DNA of 64,000 bases, taken from NCBI GenBank assembly GCA_030386875.1, contig CM059575.1, positions 21,104,293 through 21,168,292 of the forward strand, given 5' to 3'. The notes beneath the pieces were generated by a model, which was not told the origin of the DNA, did no database searches, and saw only the letters and a program-made list of their open reading frames with translations. Numbering within the stretch: the stretch's first letter is position 1; every line of letters begins with the position of its first letter. Origin of the DNA: Morinoia aosen. Lineage: Eukaryota > Arthropoda > Malacostraca > Amphipoda > Talitridae. The position numbers and the translations under genes are program-made. Positions 48,039 through 60,484 of the stretch are shown piece by piece.

Positions 48039-49130
48039 GTATATCGTAACAACATAAGGTCACTATTCTTAACACTGTGTACTTACGATCAAAATCCTGT
48101 AAAAGAACGCAGTAACTGATTAAGAGCGAATACTAAAGCTGAACGAACAATAATAAATTCAACTTGGTTTCACATCTTGTTCCACGAATATAACGTGTTC
48201 CACGGCTATAATTTCAACAGAATAACAACATTTACAATAAAGGTAATATGTGATTTGGAATTTGAAGCCTCACACTAAGAGAAGTAGGAACCACTCATTA
48301 GGTATACGGAATTGGAGGAACCAGTAGCTCAAGCTGAGATATAGAGTCAGAGGAGGCGTAGGTGTCTACCAAAAATGAACACATTCTGACTCGCCACACC
48401 TCCCGCCCACAACTCAGAGGGCAACAATACCGCATAATTAACACATGAATACGAGGCATCGATCCCTCCTGACGTCATGCCGCCAGCGCAGGTGCTGCAC
48501 GAGGGCAGCACACGTCGCGTTCCCGTGAGTCTTTCTTACAGGAGGACGATTGCGTCAAGAAATTTGTACGTGCGTGTTTTGAAAACTTTGACGTACATCA
48601 AAGATTTAGACGACAATATAAGCAAAGACACGTTTGATATGCTCCCATGTTAAAAAGGGAAAAAAATTACTTTTTCCACATTTGTTCTCACAAATTACAC
48701 AACACACCTGAGTTGCGTGGAACGGTTGCTGATGCTAATCGTTGCGTCTTCACTTGGTGCGTTTAGAAAATGATCAACTTTAAACAAGCCTGTGATGGGT
48801 GATGCATTGTCAGCAACATCGCTCGTTTATATAATAACTGATAATTTCTTTATGATTGTGATTTGCCGTGACTCATGAGGTGCACATTGGTCGAGAAGAT
48901 ATTTCTAGCACTAGCTTAAAAGTTACTTTCCAAAAATTCTCAACGGGCATGAAAAAGAAGAGTTATCTTTTGTAAGTGTACACTGTGCACTTTATGTGAA
49001 CAGCATGCAAGAGCTACAGCACCGCTACAATGTCTAGGCGTGTAGGCAGAGGCCACACAAAACCTGCATTAACAGCAACAAAAAGATTCGGATCTCATTG
49101 AAATACATCATAACGTTCAGAATCTATGGC

Positions 49131-49510
49131 GTGATTGTCGATAGGTAAGATTCATTAATCCAGGGCGTGATTATAGATAGGTAAGATTAATTAATTCGGG
49201 GTGTGATTATAGACAGGTAAGAATAATTAATCCGGGGCGTAATTATAGATAGGTAAGATTAATTAATCCAGGGCGTGATTATAGATAGATAAGATTAATT
49301 AATCCAGGGCGTGATTATAGATAGATAAGATTAATTAATCCGGGGCGGGATTATAGATAGGTAAGATTAATTAATCCGGGGCGGGATTATAGATAGGTAA
49401 GATTAATTAATCAGGGGCGGGATTATAGATAGGTAAGATTAATTAATCAGGGGCGGGATTATAGATAGGTAAGATTAATTGATTCGGGGTGTGATTATAA
49501 ATAAGTAAGA
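49131..49510. repeat. 36-bp minisatellite, about 10 units
   Basis: Unit GGCGTGATTATAGATAGGTA + AGATTAATTAATCCGG with small changes (GGCGGGATT in later units). Confidence 0.9.
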
Positions 49511-49637
49511 TGAATTTCATCGGTGAATAAAGCAATTCAAATGGACAATCAAATTTACTAACTTGAATTTGAAAACTCAAATTCTTATTCACTAGTAAAA
49601 CACAAATTTAGTTACCGTACACAGGTAAGTGATCACA

Positions 49638-49999
49638 TTATTATTATTATTATATAAGAAAGTTTGAGCCTCCCTTAACCACGACAAAGATGTTCCAAGA
49701 GAGGAAAGAGGAAGGCACCATTTAGTATGGAGTGGAGGGAACGCGGAATCTATGCACGAGGTGCACAGAAACAGTAAGATAGGAAAGAAGTTCATGAAAC
49801 AAGAAAAAAGTTGAAGAAGAAAGTAGTAGGTGCTGAAAAACAGGACAGCAGTGAACCGAAAAAAGATGGTCCATAACAAAAAAAAACCTATTTTATTACA
49901 ACAAAAAGGAAGCCTACCTAACCTTTAGCTCAGGCCCTCACATAGTCCCCCTGGGAGCGCCAATTCCCGTAGATACAATAGTTGTATCCCCCTGAGGGG
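49638..49999 (-). repeat. SINE-like repeat with 13-bp target-site duplication
   Basis: A complete copy bounded by GTAAGTGATCACA at 49625-49637 and again at 50000-50012. On the minus strand it begins CCCCCTCAGGGGGATACAAC and ends in an A/T trinucleotide tail (CTTTCTTATATAATAATAAT). Flanking duplication plus a simple-repeat 3' tail is the mark of LINE-driven target-primed insertion. No coding frame. The head is not an obvious tRNA, 5S or 7SL sequence, so the class stays open. Confidence 0.82.
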
Positions 50000-50689
50000 G
50001 TAAGTGATCACAGCTGACTTGAAATGGTGCAGAATACGGTTCCCGAAAGTTGTCTCCATACTTGCTAACGAGAGTTTGCAAAACACGGATATAAAGTAGA
50101 CCAACACAAAAGCTATTCATTCCAATTTGCATGTTCAAATAGAACACTTGCAAATAGAAGACATAAAATGCCACAGATAATTGAAAATCATACGTGTATG
50201 TATATCAGAGACACGAGCTCTCTTTAAGCAGAGAGACCAGACCGGCCAGAGTCCAGCCTGTAAGTTCGGAGGAAGTGATATGAAAATGAGCACTTGTAGC
50301 TCTCACACGCACAGAAATTGAGCGCCAGGCAAGCAGGCAGAGCCAATAGAGCCTCAAGTTTACGAGCGCACCAGTCATTGGAGATGCAGGCCGCAAGTCC
50401 ACACCGGGCAACCGCACAATGCAGGCCGGCCTCTCGACATGCCCCGCTTAATGAAACCTGAGAGACAAACTGCCTCCGTAATCATATTATATTGAAAACT
50501 ACACTCGAGTTAATACTAAACTTTCTGGAAGGTATAGTGGTTGCCTGCTGCAGTAGCGGGTCTCAGAACGACGGAACGGGAGACATGCGATGTACTCAGC
50601 AAGAGAAGCCTTTAAATATACAAGATGCGATATAATAAAGTACTAGTCCTCCTCCTTTATTTGACAGGAGAAAGGAGGCGTATTGAAAT

Positions 50690-50985
50690 AAAGGCCGGAA
50701 AAAATGAACAATTTTCAATTTCTCCACAGTTAATAAGGCCGAGTGCACACAACCCGTCAAAAATGTACAATAATGTTCGAAAAATCACACGACACACGTT
50801 CCTATTTCCAAACAATACGCGTGATGTTCGTTCCGACTCCGAATCTGATGGATTAATACACCGAAAATTGTGGAGTTGATGAAGCTTGTATCACAGATAC
50901 GCTCACCACAGACTTTCTCCTGGTGGGTGTGACGGACGGACACGGCTCCTATTATAGTACAGATTGTACGGTAACAGGGGCGAAC
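50690..50985. repeat. Dispersed repeat shared with 16130-16440
   Basis: CTTGTATCACAGATACGC, GACGGACGGACACGGCTCCT, ATTATAGTAC and ACCCGTCAAAAATG resemble matching strings at 16370-16430 (TTGTATCACAGATACGCCCA) and 16170-16240 (GACGGACGCCGCTCTTATTA, CCCGTCAAAATTGACGGG). Class unknown. Confidence 0.45.
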
Positions 50986-51298
50986 AGCGTAGCTTATTCT
51001 CGGGTCGCTATATGAGTCCAATGTCGTCTAACACCAATTACGAAGAGGTACCAGACACAATTAAGAGAATAAATAATGCTACATCAGCACTCATCAACCT
51101 TCACGTACCAGCACCAGTAGAAGTCAACATAAGAAAGCGGTCGTAAGTCTTCCCTGTCACCGAAATTATTGTTCTTTTCTTAATAACTGGTACCTTTGTG
51201 AAAGGCTGGTAACTAAACATATGAGGAGCTGGTGCAGTCTATGCTTGAAATATGCAGTAATATGTCAGCAATCTTAGTGCAGTGGATTCATTATATTT

Positions 51299-51655
51299 GA
51301 TAAGTTAGTTTCAGCCTCCATAACCAGAAGAAAAGAGTTCCAAAGAATACAAGGAGGAAGGCCCCATTTAGTATGGGGTCGAGGAAATGAGGAATCTACT
51401 CAGAAGGTGAGTAAATTCTCACACTCTGCGCATCGAAACAATATATTTGAAGGAAGTTCATGAAATAAGATGAAAATTTAAGAAGAAAGGTGTTGAAAAA
51501 AGGAAAGCAGTAAACCAAAAAAGATGGTCCACAATAAACAAAAAACAATTCTACTTCAGCCAAAGGAAGGTTTGTCTAGACTCCAGCTCGGAACTTCATA
51601 TGTTTCCCCAGTGAGCGCTAATTCTCGTACATAAAATAGTTGTAACTCCCTGAGA
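51299..51655 (-). repeat. SINE-like repeat copy
   Basis: GTTAGTTTCAGCCTCCATAA, GGCCCCATTTAGTATGGGGT, TCTACTTCAGCCAAAGGAAG and GAGCGCTAATTCTCGTACAT. Confidence 0.68.
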
Positions 51656-51838
51656 AGATGTTGTGCATGTAATTAATGAAAAGAAGCAAAAATTGAAATC
51701 AAGGAATCTTTTTAAGTTTACCTAAAGGAAACTCCTGTGATTGTACTAAACAAATAGCCCAACACGAAGGTGCAATCTATCATAATATGCGTTTTACTAT
51801 GCACCTGGTTCCAACCGAAGCCAACACAGTCGTGCTTC

Positions 51839-52051
51839 AACACGTTACTTCCAATACGGACCATCGATGGGTGGTCGTCCTTAAGTTCTCCCTGCTGCGA
51901 AACGGCCCATCGATGTTTTTTAATCTTTTAGAATTAATGGTATATAAGAGACCCAGTTAATGTTTGGTATTTATAAATTGCTAATAACTATCGACTTTAA
52001 ATTTGAGTTGGATATTGAACATCGGTTGAACCCATCACGATCAACGTGTTA
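51839..52051 (-). mobile_element. TTAA/CACGTT MITE, copy 8 (reverse)
   Basis: AACACGTTACTTCCAATACG at the left, GTTGGATATTGAACATCGGT inside, and CACGATCAACGTGTTAG at the right. Confidence 0.65.
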
Positions 52052-52431
52052 GAGGAATCAGAGAATATCGAAAAGTTGGAACCGGAAATCTAATTTAGAC
52101 TCAAGGTAAATCCAGTGGCACCCACTGAAGTCCTTTAGGTCCTAAGAAGAAGATACAAGATATACCTCATTGTGGCAGGCAGGTCCTAAAAAAGCTGAAA
52201 TTACGTCAATTCTCTCTTCCAAACCCGTGCAAAAAAAGTGTGTATTATATCTCGAGTGGCTACAGAAACCATGATGAAACGTTTCTTTCTCGAGCTTTAT
52301 TTTATCAACAAAAACATAGCAAATCAATCTCGAGTGGAGTTCAGGAATGTCATATTTTCTTTGTGGAACGTTCAGTGCACACGATTCGGTAAAAAATATT
52401 TGAAGTCTTACAATATCTTTTGTATTTGCTG

Positions 52432-53360
52432 ATTAAAAATATTGCATTTACTCAGTGCTTTACACCGTTAGTCCTGAAAATACAAATTATTATTATATAA
52501 GAAAGTTTTAACCTCCCTTCCCCACGATAAAGATATTCAAAGAGAGGAAGGATGAAGGCACCATTTAATATGGAGTAGAGGGAACGCGGAGTCTATGCAC
52601 AAGGTGCATAGAAACAGTCAGCTGAGAAAGAAGTTCATGAAACAAGAAAAAGTTGAAGAAGAAAGTAGTGGGGGCTGAAAAACAGGACAGCAGTTAACCG
52701 AAAAAAGATGGTCCGTAACACAACCAAAACGTGTTCTATTTCAACAAAAAGAAGGCCTAGCTAAAAAAAATTAATTGCTTTTCCTTTATCCCGCATTAAA
52801 AAATAAATCTCCTTAAATCAAAAGTGTTTCCAACGGGCCGTCACACTGCACCCCTGGGAGCGCTAATTCCCATAGATACAGATTAGATTATAGATTAGAT
52901 TATTAGTTAGTTTAAGCCTCCCTATCCTCAACAAATGAGATCCAAAGAGAGGAAGGAAGAAGGCACCATTTAGTATGGAGTTAAGGGAACGTGGAATCTA
53001 TGCAGAAAAGGCATAGAAACAGTAAGATGAGAAAGAAGTTCATGAAACAAGGTCAAAGTTGAAGAAGAAAGTAGTGGGTGCTGAAAAAACAGGGCAGCAG
53101 TGAACCGAAAAAAGATGGTCCGTAGCAAAACAAAAACCTATGCTATTTTAACAAAAAGAAAGCCTACCTAACCTTTAGCTCGGGCCCACACATTATCCCC
53201 CTGGGAGCGCCAATTCCCATAGATACATTAATTGTATACCCCTGAGGGGTTCCCATAGATACAATATTTGTATCCCCCTCAGGGGTGTATTTTTTGATTA
53301 AAAGTATTGTATTTACTCAGTGCTTTGCACCGATGGTCAGGAAAATGCAAAATACAAATA
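52432..53360. repeat. Tandem segment: two SINE-like copies between 58-bp direct repeats
   Basis: TGATTAAAAATATTGCATTT, ACTCAGTGCTTTACACCG (52432-52488) recurs as TGATTAAAAGTATTGTATTT, ACTCAGTGCTTTGCACCG (53297-53354). Between them lie SINE-like copies 52490-52880 (with a 75-bp A/T-rich interruption at about 52765-52840) and 52885-53283. The second copy's end (TTCCCATAGATACAA...CCCCCTCAGGGG) is doubled. Confidence 0.72.
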
Positions 53361-53369
53361 AATTGTCTC

Positions 53370-54050
53370 TAGATTAAATGGCTTACAGCACAACCCTTTC
53401 TCTTTTAGCGCACCAAATTCGACACACGTCTCATGAAGGAGTCTGCACCGTGTGAGGCCCACTAAAATATCGAGCGTTCAATGTATACATTCAGTACATT
53501 TACTACATGCACCGCTAATTACGAATTCATGAGCACCGTTTATAACCTCATAATTTGTAATGCTTTCTCAAAAACATTCAAGTCATTAATATTTAATTTA
53601 GAGACAAAAGGTCAGGAAATATACACAACTGCTGGTACCTGTATTTAATTATATCAAAATTTCCCAATACAACTTATGTACTGACTAAACACCACCAAGA
53701 TGTAAACCATAACGACAAAACACGCACATTTTCATTTATTACAAGAGAAACAATCGAGTCTGCAACACCATATGATCGAATTTTCTAATTTGAAAGAGCG
53801 GGGACCTCGCGACACAGCTCGCCTAGCCAGCTCCTTGGTGTTATCAGCTTTCATCGAAATTCGGAAGAAAGGCAAGCGGAGGGAGCGAGGAAGATGACCT
53901 TTTTCTTTGTGCGGGCGCGTACGCAGACGACGCGACTTGATTAACTAACTCCCCCGGCTCACAGCACCGCAAATTGGAGAACATTGGGTCCTTGAATGCC
54001 TCCTGACACCGCGCGCCACGCTTGCAAAGTGAACGTAAGCTTTGGGCTGA
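53370..54050. other. Intergenic stretch with a CpG-rich patch
   Basis: At about 53800-54000 CpG-rich sequence (GCGGGCGCGTACGCAGACGA) stands out. It could be a promoter or first exon. No supported frame was found. Confidence 0.25.
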
Positions 54051-54053
54051 AAC

Positions 54054-54283
54054 TTAACACGTCGATTACGAGAAGGGTTAAACTGAAGTTTGATATTCAG
54101 CTCAAATTTCAAGTCAAAATTTGTTTGTAATTTTATGAATGTCAAATATTAACTCGGTCCATTGAATACCACCGATTTTAAATGAGTGTTGAAACTTTTT
54201 TAAACGACCCCTCGATGGGTCATTTCTGAGCTGGAAGTACTTGAGCCTGACCCATCTATGGGTCGTATCGCAAGCTACGTGCC
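54054..54283 (+). mobile_element. TTAA/CACGTT MITE, copy 9
   Basis: TTAACACGTCGATTACGAGA at the left, TTAAACTGAAGTTTGATATT inside, and CCCATCTATGGGTCGTATCG near the right end. Confidence 0.65.
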
Positions 54284-55379
54284 AACCCAAGTTTTATCCC
54301 GAAGTTCCTTTATTTCGTGATCCCTTCTAAAATGCTGTACGTCAGTCCGCCGTAGGAAGCAGTTGCACCTGCAAAATGAATCTTATTTTGAAATTTCTTA
54401 CAAGCGAACCAATAAAAGATCATTTACGGAAATTGTTATTGGGTAAATTCAGAAGCCCAAAACGCTAAAGCTCACAGTAAGCGTCTGTTACTAAGAACAC
54501 ATAACAGAAATATTTAATTTCAGGTTAAACAAACCATCCTTCGAGTGTCAGAAACTATGAGCCAGTGCAGACTAGGAGCCCCCCCCCCCCCTAAAAAAAA
54601 TCCCTTTTAATTTTATTTTAGTGTCAGTGCAAACAAATCATACCGATAATTTTATTAGATACATAGTTTGGAGGGTGGGAAGGCTAATGAATAAAGTGCC
54701 GCAAATTAGCCAGGACACGGCTTTTCACACAGGCCTTGTGTGTTCTCGGCTCCACACGTCGGCGAAAAGTTCATTTTGAAGCTTAAATGCAATCGTGACT
54801 CTGAAGAGCCCATCCATCTTCAGAAAGCTTCATTTATCAAATGGGAAATGAGCTCTTCCGCGCCTTCGCTGAATGAAGAAAGCGCTTCAACACTCAATCA
54901 TCTCAGAAGAGAGCATGGGTCCAAACGGACGGAGACTCATTTATATTTCCAGAACCTCGATGTTGCCGCCGCCATGCCCTCGCTCAGCAACATCCGCGAC
55001 CCAACATCCGTTAATCACCAGGAGGTGTGAGAACGTTTTCCCGAAATGGCTTTGTTCCTCGAAGCCTTAAATGCTGCATGCTCGAAAGACTCTGGTTCAC
55101 TTCAGTGGTTCCTAAAGACAAGTTGGTGCGGGAACCTAATCTTGTTTTCAGGCAAATATAAACCCATCTGTAGTGTTGGGGTCTTGTCATAGATCTGTTC
55201 AGCAAACAACAATGACTTGCCGAACACACTCGCATACATCAAGTCCTGCCTTCCAGACCGCGCCGGCCAGTACACGGCCTGATGCAGGGGCTGCGGGTGT
55301 GGGCAGGCTTCCAGTGATGCTGGAGTGCCCCGGTCTGTAACTCCTGTGCTGCACCTAATTATTTTCCTCGTGAAAATAT

Positions 55380-55500
55380 GATCTGCTGACCCATATTAAC
55401 AACATGTCCCATGAGAATATGAACTGATGAACCATATTAACAACGTGTTACATGAGAATATGATCTGATTAACCAAATTAACCACGTATTCATCTTTTAG
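55380..55500. repeat. About 45-bp tandem repeat, three units
   Basis: Units of AATATGATCTGATxAACCA, TATTAACAACxTGT and CATGAG. Confidence 0.7.
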
Positions 55501-55777
55501 CAGATGAACAGGATCACTTTTTAAGTCAATCACACCCACGACAGGTGTGAAAATGGATATTATTCCGAACACTAACGCATGCGTCTAAAATTACTACGGT
55601 TATGCTAGGATTCAATGCTTTTTAGCAAAATTATAGTACTCTTTAACGACTACATATACGATTGAACAAATTAACAAAGTTCTGAAAATAAAATCACATA
55701 TAGCACAGGTTTTCGCTCGATTGATCGAAGCAAAAATTTTTCTACGGTGATTAAAAACATTAAATTGTACGTTAGTT

Positions 55778-56127
55778 AACGCGCCCCTAACCGCAATAAA
55801 AGCGTTCCAAAGAGAGGAAGGAGAAAGACACTATTTCTATAGGTGTTTCCACACTCTTCCTATAGGAAGAACAAGATTGAAAGAAGTTCATTAAACAAGA
55901 TATAATTTGAAAAAAAATAAAAGAGGTTGAAAATAAACATCAGTGATGCGAAAAATACGGTGCGTAACGAAACCAAAAAACTATTTTATTTCAACAAAAA
56001 ATGAAAATTCGAATAAAAAAATTATTCTAAGAAGAAGAAAGCGTGCCTGACCTGCAATTCAAGACGTCCCATATTCCTCCAGAGACCGCTAATTCCCTAA
56101 CATGCAACAGTCGTACTCCCCAGCGGG
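55778..56127 (-). repeat. SINE-like repeat copy, diverged
   Basis: CCAAAGAGAGGAAGGAGAAA, CTATTTTATTTCAACAAAAA, AGACCGCTAATTCCCTAACA and TCGTACTCCCCAGCGGG. Confidence 0.58.
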
Positions 56128-56796
56128 AGACTCAAAACCATTCTTAGGATTATTGTACAGGAAACACAGCAGAAGACATTCATTGCAGCTGTGCAGTCCA
56201 GTCGACCAGCTGTTACTATTTCTGTTGTTTTGCTGTATCACTTCACCAAGAAATAATTGCAGAACAAATGCACCTCAGTTGCACGAAGACTTCAACTAGT
56301 GCTATTGCTCTCAAAAAATTGCAAATGGAAAACTGCTCGGACCTACACCAGCACAATTCAGAGTAAACGACTGTTTAACTGTTGACTGTTTCGGCCCGAA
56401 ACGTTCTTATAGATGACCACAAATATGTTTTTTTTTTTTAATTTTTGAAAAAAGAAAAAATAATATGCTTTGTGGTGTGGTTCTTGCCCTAAATTATATA
56501 ATTAGTCTGATCGTTAAGATAAATATTCCTAACGACGAGGAATTATCGATAAAAAAGTTACTTGCAGGTTAAATATTATATATCTCGATCAACAATATCA
56601 TCGCATGAAACGCCCAGGAAGCATCACAGTTTACTTTGAGATTAAATAATATTTCCTGATCAACAACGTCGGAAAAGGAACCAGAATAAACTTGAACGTC
56701 AAAACTGAACGAATCGCAATTGTCATCACCATCTATCACAGAAAACAAGGAGTGACAAGATTAATATTATTATTATTATTATTATATTATTTTAAT

Positions 56797-56971
56797 ACGT
56801 TAACTTCGGCGGGTTCAACTGAAGTTCAATATTCAACTCGAACCAGAGTTAATTTTAGAGATCACTTATGAAAATAACGAACATTAAATAGATCGTGCCT
56901 TCATGTATTCGCGGTCGGTCAGTAGCATTATAAAAACCCCATCGATGACCACCAGTGAGTCACGTCGCAGT
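56797..56971 (+). mobile_element. TTAA/CACGTT MITE, copy 10, shortened
   Basis: ACGTTAACTTCGGCGGGTTC, AACTGAAGTTCAATATTCAA, GCGGTCGGTCAGTAGCAT and GTGAGTCACGTCGCAGT. An (ATT)n tract sits just before it. Confidence 0.62.
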
Positions 56972-56984
56972 AAAAATATCAAGA

Positions 56985-57262
56985 CTTCCTAGCCACAAGA
57001 AGGCGATTCCAAGAGAGCGAAGAGAAGGAACCATTTAGCATGGGCTCTAGAAGGCGGGGAATCTATGCACAAGGTGTGAACTCAACACAGGATACTCTGC
57101 ACATAGATAGAGCAAGTTAGGAAGGAAAAGGGAAAAAATGTAAAGAAGCGATAACAAATAAGGCTTGCAAACGGAAAGAAGCTAAGTGGGCACTGAAGAC
57201 AACAGTCCCGAAGGTCTATCTACAGCTGAGGCAACTTCACAGTATCTCCAGTCCCCACAGCA
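56985..57262 (-). repeat. SINE-like repeat, second subfamily
   Basis: CCAAGAGAGCGAAGAGAAGG, GGGGAATCTATGCACAAGGT, then TACAGCTGAGGCAACTTCAC and CAGTCCCCACAGCATAGG, as in 31497-31800. Confidence 0.52.
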
Positions 57263-57937
57263 TAGGGAAGGCATACATATCTAACTTTCAGCCTAATACC
57301 TCCAACCCTATGCCTCCTGAAGGGTGAGGCGATTAATAGAATTGCGAATTATACATCTTACATGTCAACAGGAGGCTGCCACCTCGATTATATGAACTTT
57401 TTTCATTACAATTAGAGTTTATTTTGACGTACAGAGTAAAGTAAGGCTACCCAGCTAAAATCTCGGGAGAGTGAATAGCAACAAGAGGCAGAGCAGCAGA
57501 AAGGAAAGAAAATGGGAGACCTGCAAGGCACTCCTGCTCGTTTGATCCCACACGCGAATGTCATGAGCTTAGTGCCTTGTGGTTGTGCCCACGTAGTTTT
57601 CGATTGAAAAAGTCTATCATTCAATGCCTCTATCATTTGAATACTTAAAACAGCCTCTTTACCTTCTTTCCACACCGCCATTTTTTGGGACAATGTTCCA
57701 GTTTATAAGCAGCTTACCATGTAACTTTGCTTCTGTGAAAACCTGCATCGTGTAATACATCCACAATTGTTATTTAAGGAAATCTATTTCACTAAAAGGC
57801 TCGACATTATTATGAACTTCCAACAATACAAGGCAAAGATAGAGTTTACACAAACAGTTACATACAACTTTACCCCAGGAGTTACAGCATGAAGGTGTAA
57901 TGATATTCCACAGTTTAATTAAAATTTATACAACCGA

Positions 57938-58010
57938 TGCCTTCAGGGAGAATCGAACTCCCGACCTCTGGTTTACTAGACCAGCGCTCTAACCCCTGAG
58001 CTATGAAGGC
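57938..58010 (-). tRNA. tRNA-Thr (AGT), copy 3
   Basis: 73 nt. GCCTTCA/TGAAGGC, CTAGTAA loop, intact stems. The downstream flank (ATCGGTTGTATAAATT) resembles that of copy 4. Confidence 0.95.
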
Positions 58011-58466
58011 CCTTAGTGGTAAATATGAGTCGATACTAGTACAAATCAATCTACAAGCAGCATTTCAGCAATAAATCTCAGAAGACAAATTTTTAATGAA
58101 TAATTTCGTTACCGGCAAAATCACTATGGAGAAACGACCATCGAATAATATTTAAGGGACCTAATCATTACATTACAGCAAAATGTTGAATTCATCGGCA
58201 ATAAAATAGTTTTGTTCTACTTAACTCTTACTCATTCTAGGAAAAATGCCCCTAAAATATAATGTTAAAGATGGATGAGGTAGGCATCCATAATATAGAG
58301 CGTTTCGATATTTTCTGGCACGGGTTAACTTCAAAAACTGTGAGTTAGACTCTATATGGTAAATATTCGAAAGTACCAGAGCACTGAGACATACAGCATA
58401 ATATCGCACATCCACCCACTCAATGGTGGACGATGAGTGTGACTTACAGCGCAATTAAAATATTTA

Positions 58467-58483
58467 CGCCCCTGGGTGGGCTC

Positions 58484-58523
<40 letters not shown>

Positions 58524-58540
58524 AATTGCGCCACGGAGGC
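58467..58540 (-). tRNA. tRNA-Asn (GTT), copy 4, with an acceptor mismatch
   Basis: 74 nt, same as the others except that the 3' acceptor strand is CAGGGGC instead of CGGGGGC, putting a C:A mismatch at the sixth acceptor pair. Anticodon and box B are intact. It may be functional or in early decay. Confidence 0.88.
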
Positions 58541-58763
58541 ATAAGGTTCATCAAACGACTCTTTGATGAAATTTAGAACATCCTAAATATTTTTATTTTC
58601 AATGAATAAAAACTTGGTCTGCAGTTCGCATACTAAATTCTGTTCATTTTCTTCAGGTAATTTATCAAATAAGTTTCTATTCAGTTTCTACTTAACTTAA
58701 CAAATACATTTACTATTTATATACATGCACAGATAATCTTATTCCACGAGAGGAAAAAACATT

Positions 58764-58780
58764 CGCCCCCGGGTGGGCTC

Positions 58781-58820
<40 letters not shown>

Positions 58821-58837
58821 AATTGCGCCACGGAGGC
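58764..58837 (-). tRNA. tRNA-Asn (GTT), copy 5
   Basis: 74 nt, consensus sequence. TATAATATAA lies just upstream on the minus strand. The downstream flank matches that of copy 6. Confidence 0.96.
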
Positions 58838-59274
58838 ACGAAAATTATATTATACTCTCTGCTCAAATTTAATATACTCACAAGGTTTTTTCTTCATTTT
58901 TAACGGATGAGAACTTAATCTGGGGTTAACTTACTGAATTTGGTGCTGCTACAGCTTGAAGCTTACACACTTTAGCATGAGATCAACCTCTAACTAGTAC
59001 TATAGCGCAAGGTTAGGTTACTAATGAATATTACTTATCGCCATACATTCAATTAGCGATAAATGCTTAATTTGTACATCAACCTGCACCTGGGTAGGTG
59101 ATATATGGTGGTAGACCTCACGCTATGGTAGCACCATGAATTCTGTTCAATTTCTCCAAGTTTAACTAATTAATAAGTTTTTCTTCTCTTCTATTGCAAT
59201 CAACCAAGGCATTTGTGTATATATAATATTATTTATATACAAATTATATCTTTCCACGAGATGAAGAAAATACT

Positions 59275-59291
59275 CGCCCCCGGGTGGGCTC

Positions 59292-59331
<40 letters not shown>

Positions 59332-59348
59332 AATTGCGCCACGGAGGC
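59275..59348 (-). tRNA. tRNA-Asn (GTT), copy 6
   Basis: 74 nt, consensus sequence. The TTTCCACGAGATGAAGAAAA flank matches TTCCACGAGAGGAAAAAAC beside copy 5, showing a shared duplication unit. Confidence 0.96.
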
Positions 59349-59628
59349 GTTCTTAACAATCCCTATTTCTTGCTATAATTCCTTATACTTAGAAAATCGT
59401 TCAAGGGAGGCATTCGTTACAAGATATTTTTCTGGAGTAAAATATAAAATACTCATAATATTGTTCTTTGGAAAAAACAAAAATATATATATCTTCCCCT
59501 GACTCGCACAGATGTTGATTTCCGTTTGCTAATGTTACAAGTCATCAATGCGAATGAGGTATCGATTTATAAGATAATCAAAATCTCCAAATATAACTAA
59601 CTTTGCTGCTTGCTTGAATTAAAACGTC

Positions 59629-59668
59629 CCGCCCACGAGTGGGCTCGAGCCATTGCACCAGGGAGGCA
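59629..59668 (-). pseudogene. tRNA-Asn remnant lacking its middle
   Basis: CCCACGAGTGGGCTCGAGCC keeps the T arm and GCACCAGGGAGGCAT keeps a decayed 5' end, but the anticodon arm is deleted. About 40 nt remain of 74. Confidence 0.7.
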
Positions 59669-60165
59669 TACAGAGGCAGCTGACGATGAGCAGGCATGGG
59701 AAATGTGTACGGTCACCTGCCCAGCTCAGATCAAGAAAAGTGAAAGCTTGGATGCCGGCGTGTGGAACTCGTCAGCCAGGATATTACGGAGCCCTGTAAG
59801 CCTGGCGTTCACAAATCTCAAAGTGCGAGTCTCCTTCGCAAAATACGGAGAGAAACTTATTCGGTCACAATACACACACACGATTTAATGTTGAATAATA
59901 CTGAGTGTTCATGGAGACAACCACTATTGTATTAGATGTAATTGCTATTTTAGACGCAGCCGCACTACTTCTCAATGGCTTCTCATCACTGTACGCAGCA
60001 GGTACTGGGTAAAATCATGGTACAAAGAAAGTATGCTGAAAATAAGCTGCAGATAGAAACAGTAAGCAGGGGAGGAAGAGGAAGAAAGAACTAAGAAACA
60101 GCAAGGAAGGCAAGCGCACTATAAAAAGAAAAGATGACATGGCAAATATAGGTCATGAAAACGAA

Positions 60166-60238
60166 TGTGCTTACCTGGGCTCGAACCAGGGACCTTCTGT
60201 GTGTTAGACAGACGTGATAACCACTACACCATAAGCAC
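60166..60238 (-). tRNA. tRNA-Val (AAC), copy 2
   Basis: 73 nt, with the same stems and anticodon as the 44.5-kb copy. A TTTT run lies downstream on the minus strand (60157-60160). Confidence 0.95.
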
Positions 60239-60411
60239 TTACGGTATTGAGCATAAGTATTCAATAATATTAGCTATATTTAATATTGTAGTTCGACACA
60301 ATTCACTTGAAAAAAACAGTAGGTGTAGGTCGATTTTCGATTGCGTTATTCATTAAAGTACAGTATACATACTTTGCGCCTAAGCAAGTTTGCAATTTTT
60401 TTTTAAATGAC

Positions 60412-60484
60412 TGTGCTTACCTGGGCTCGAACCAGGGACCTTCTGTGTGTTAGACAGACGTGATAACCACTACACCATAAGCAC
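60412..60484 (-). tRNA. tRNA-Val (AAC), copy 3
   Basis: 73 nt, same as copy 2, which lies 173 nt further downstream in the same direction. Confidence 0.95.

Noticed and set aside
54740-55235. Plus- and minus-strand frames in a GC-richer patch
   Set aside because: No recognisable motif and no consistent splice pattern.
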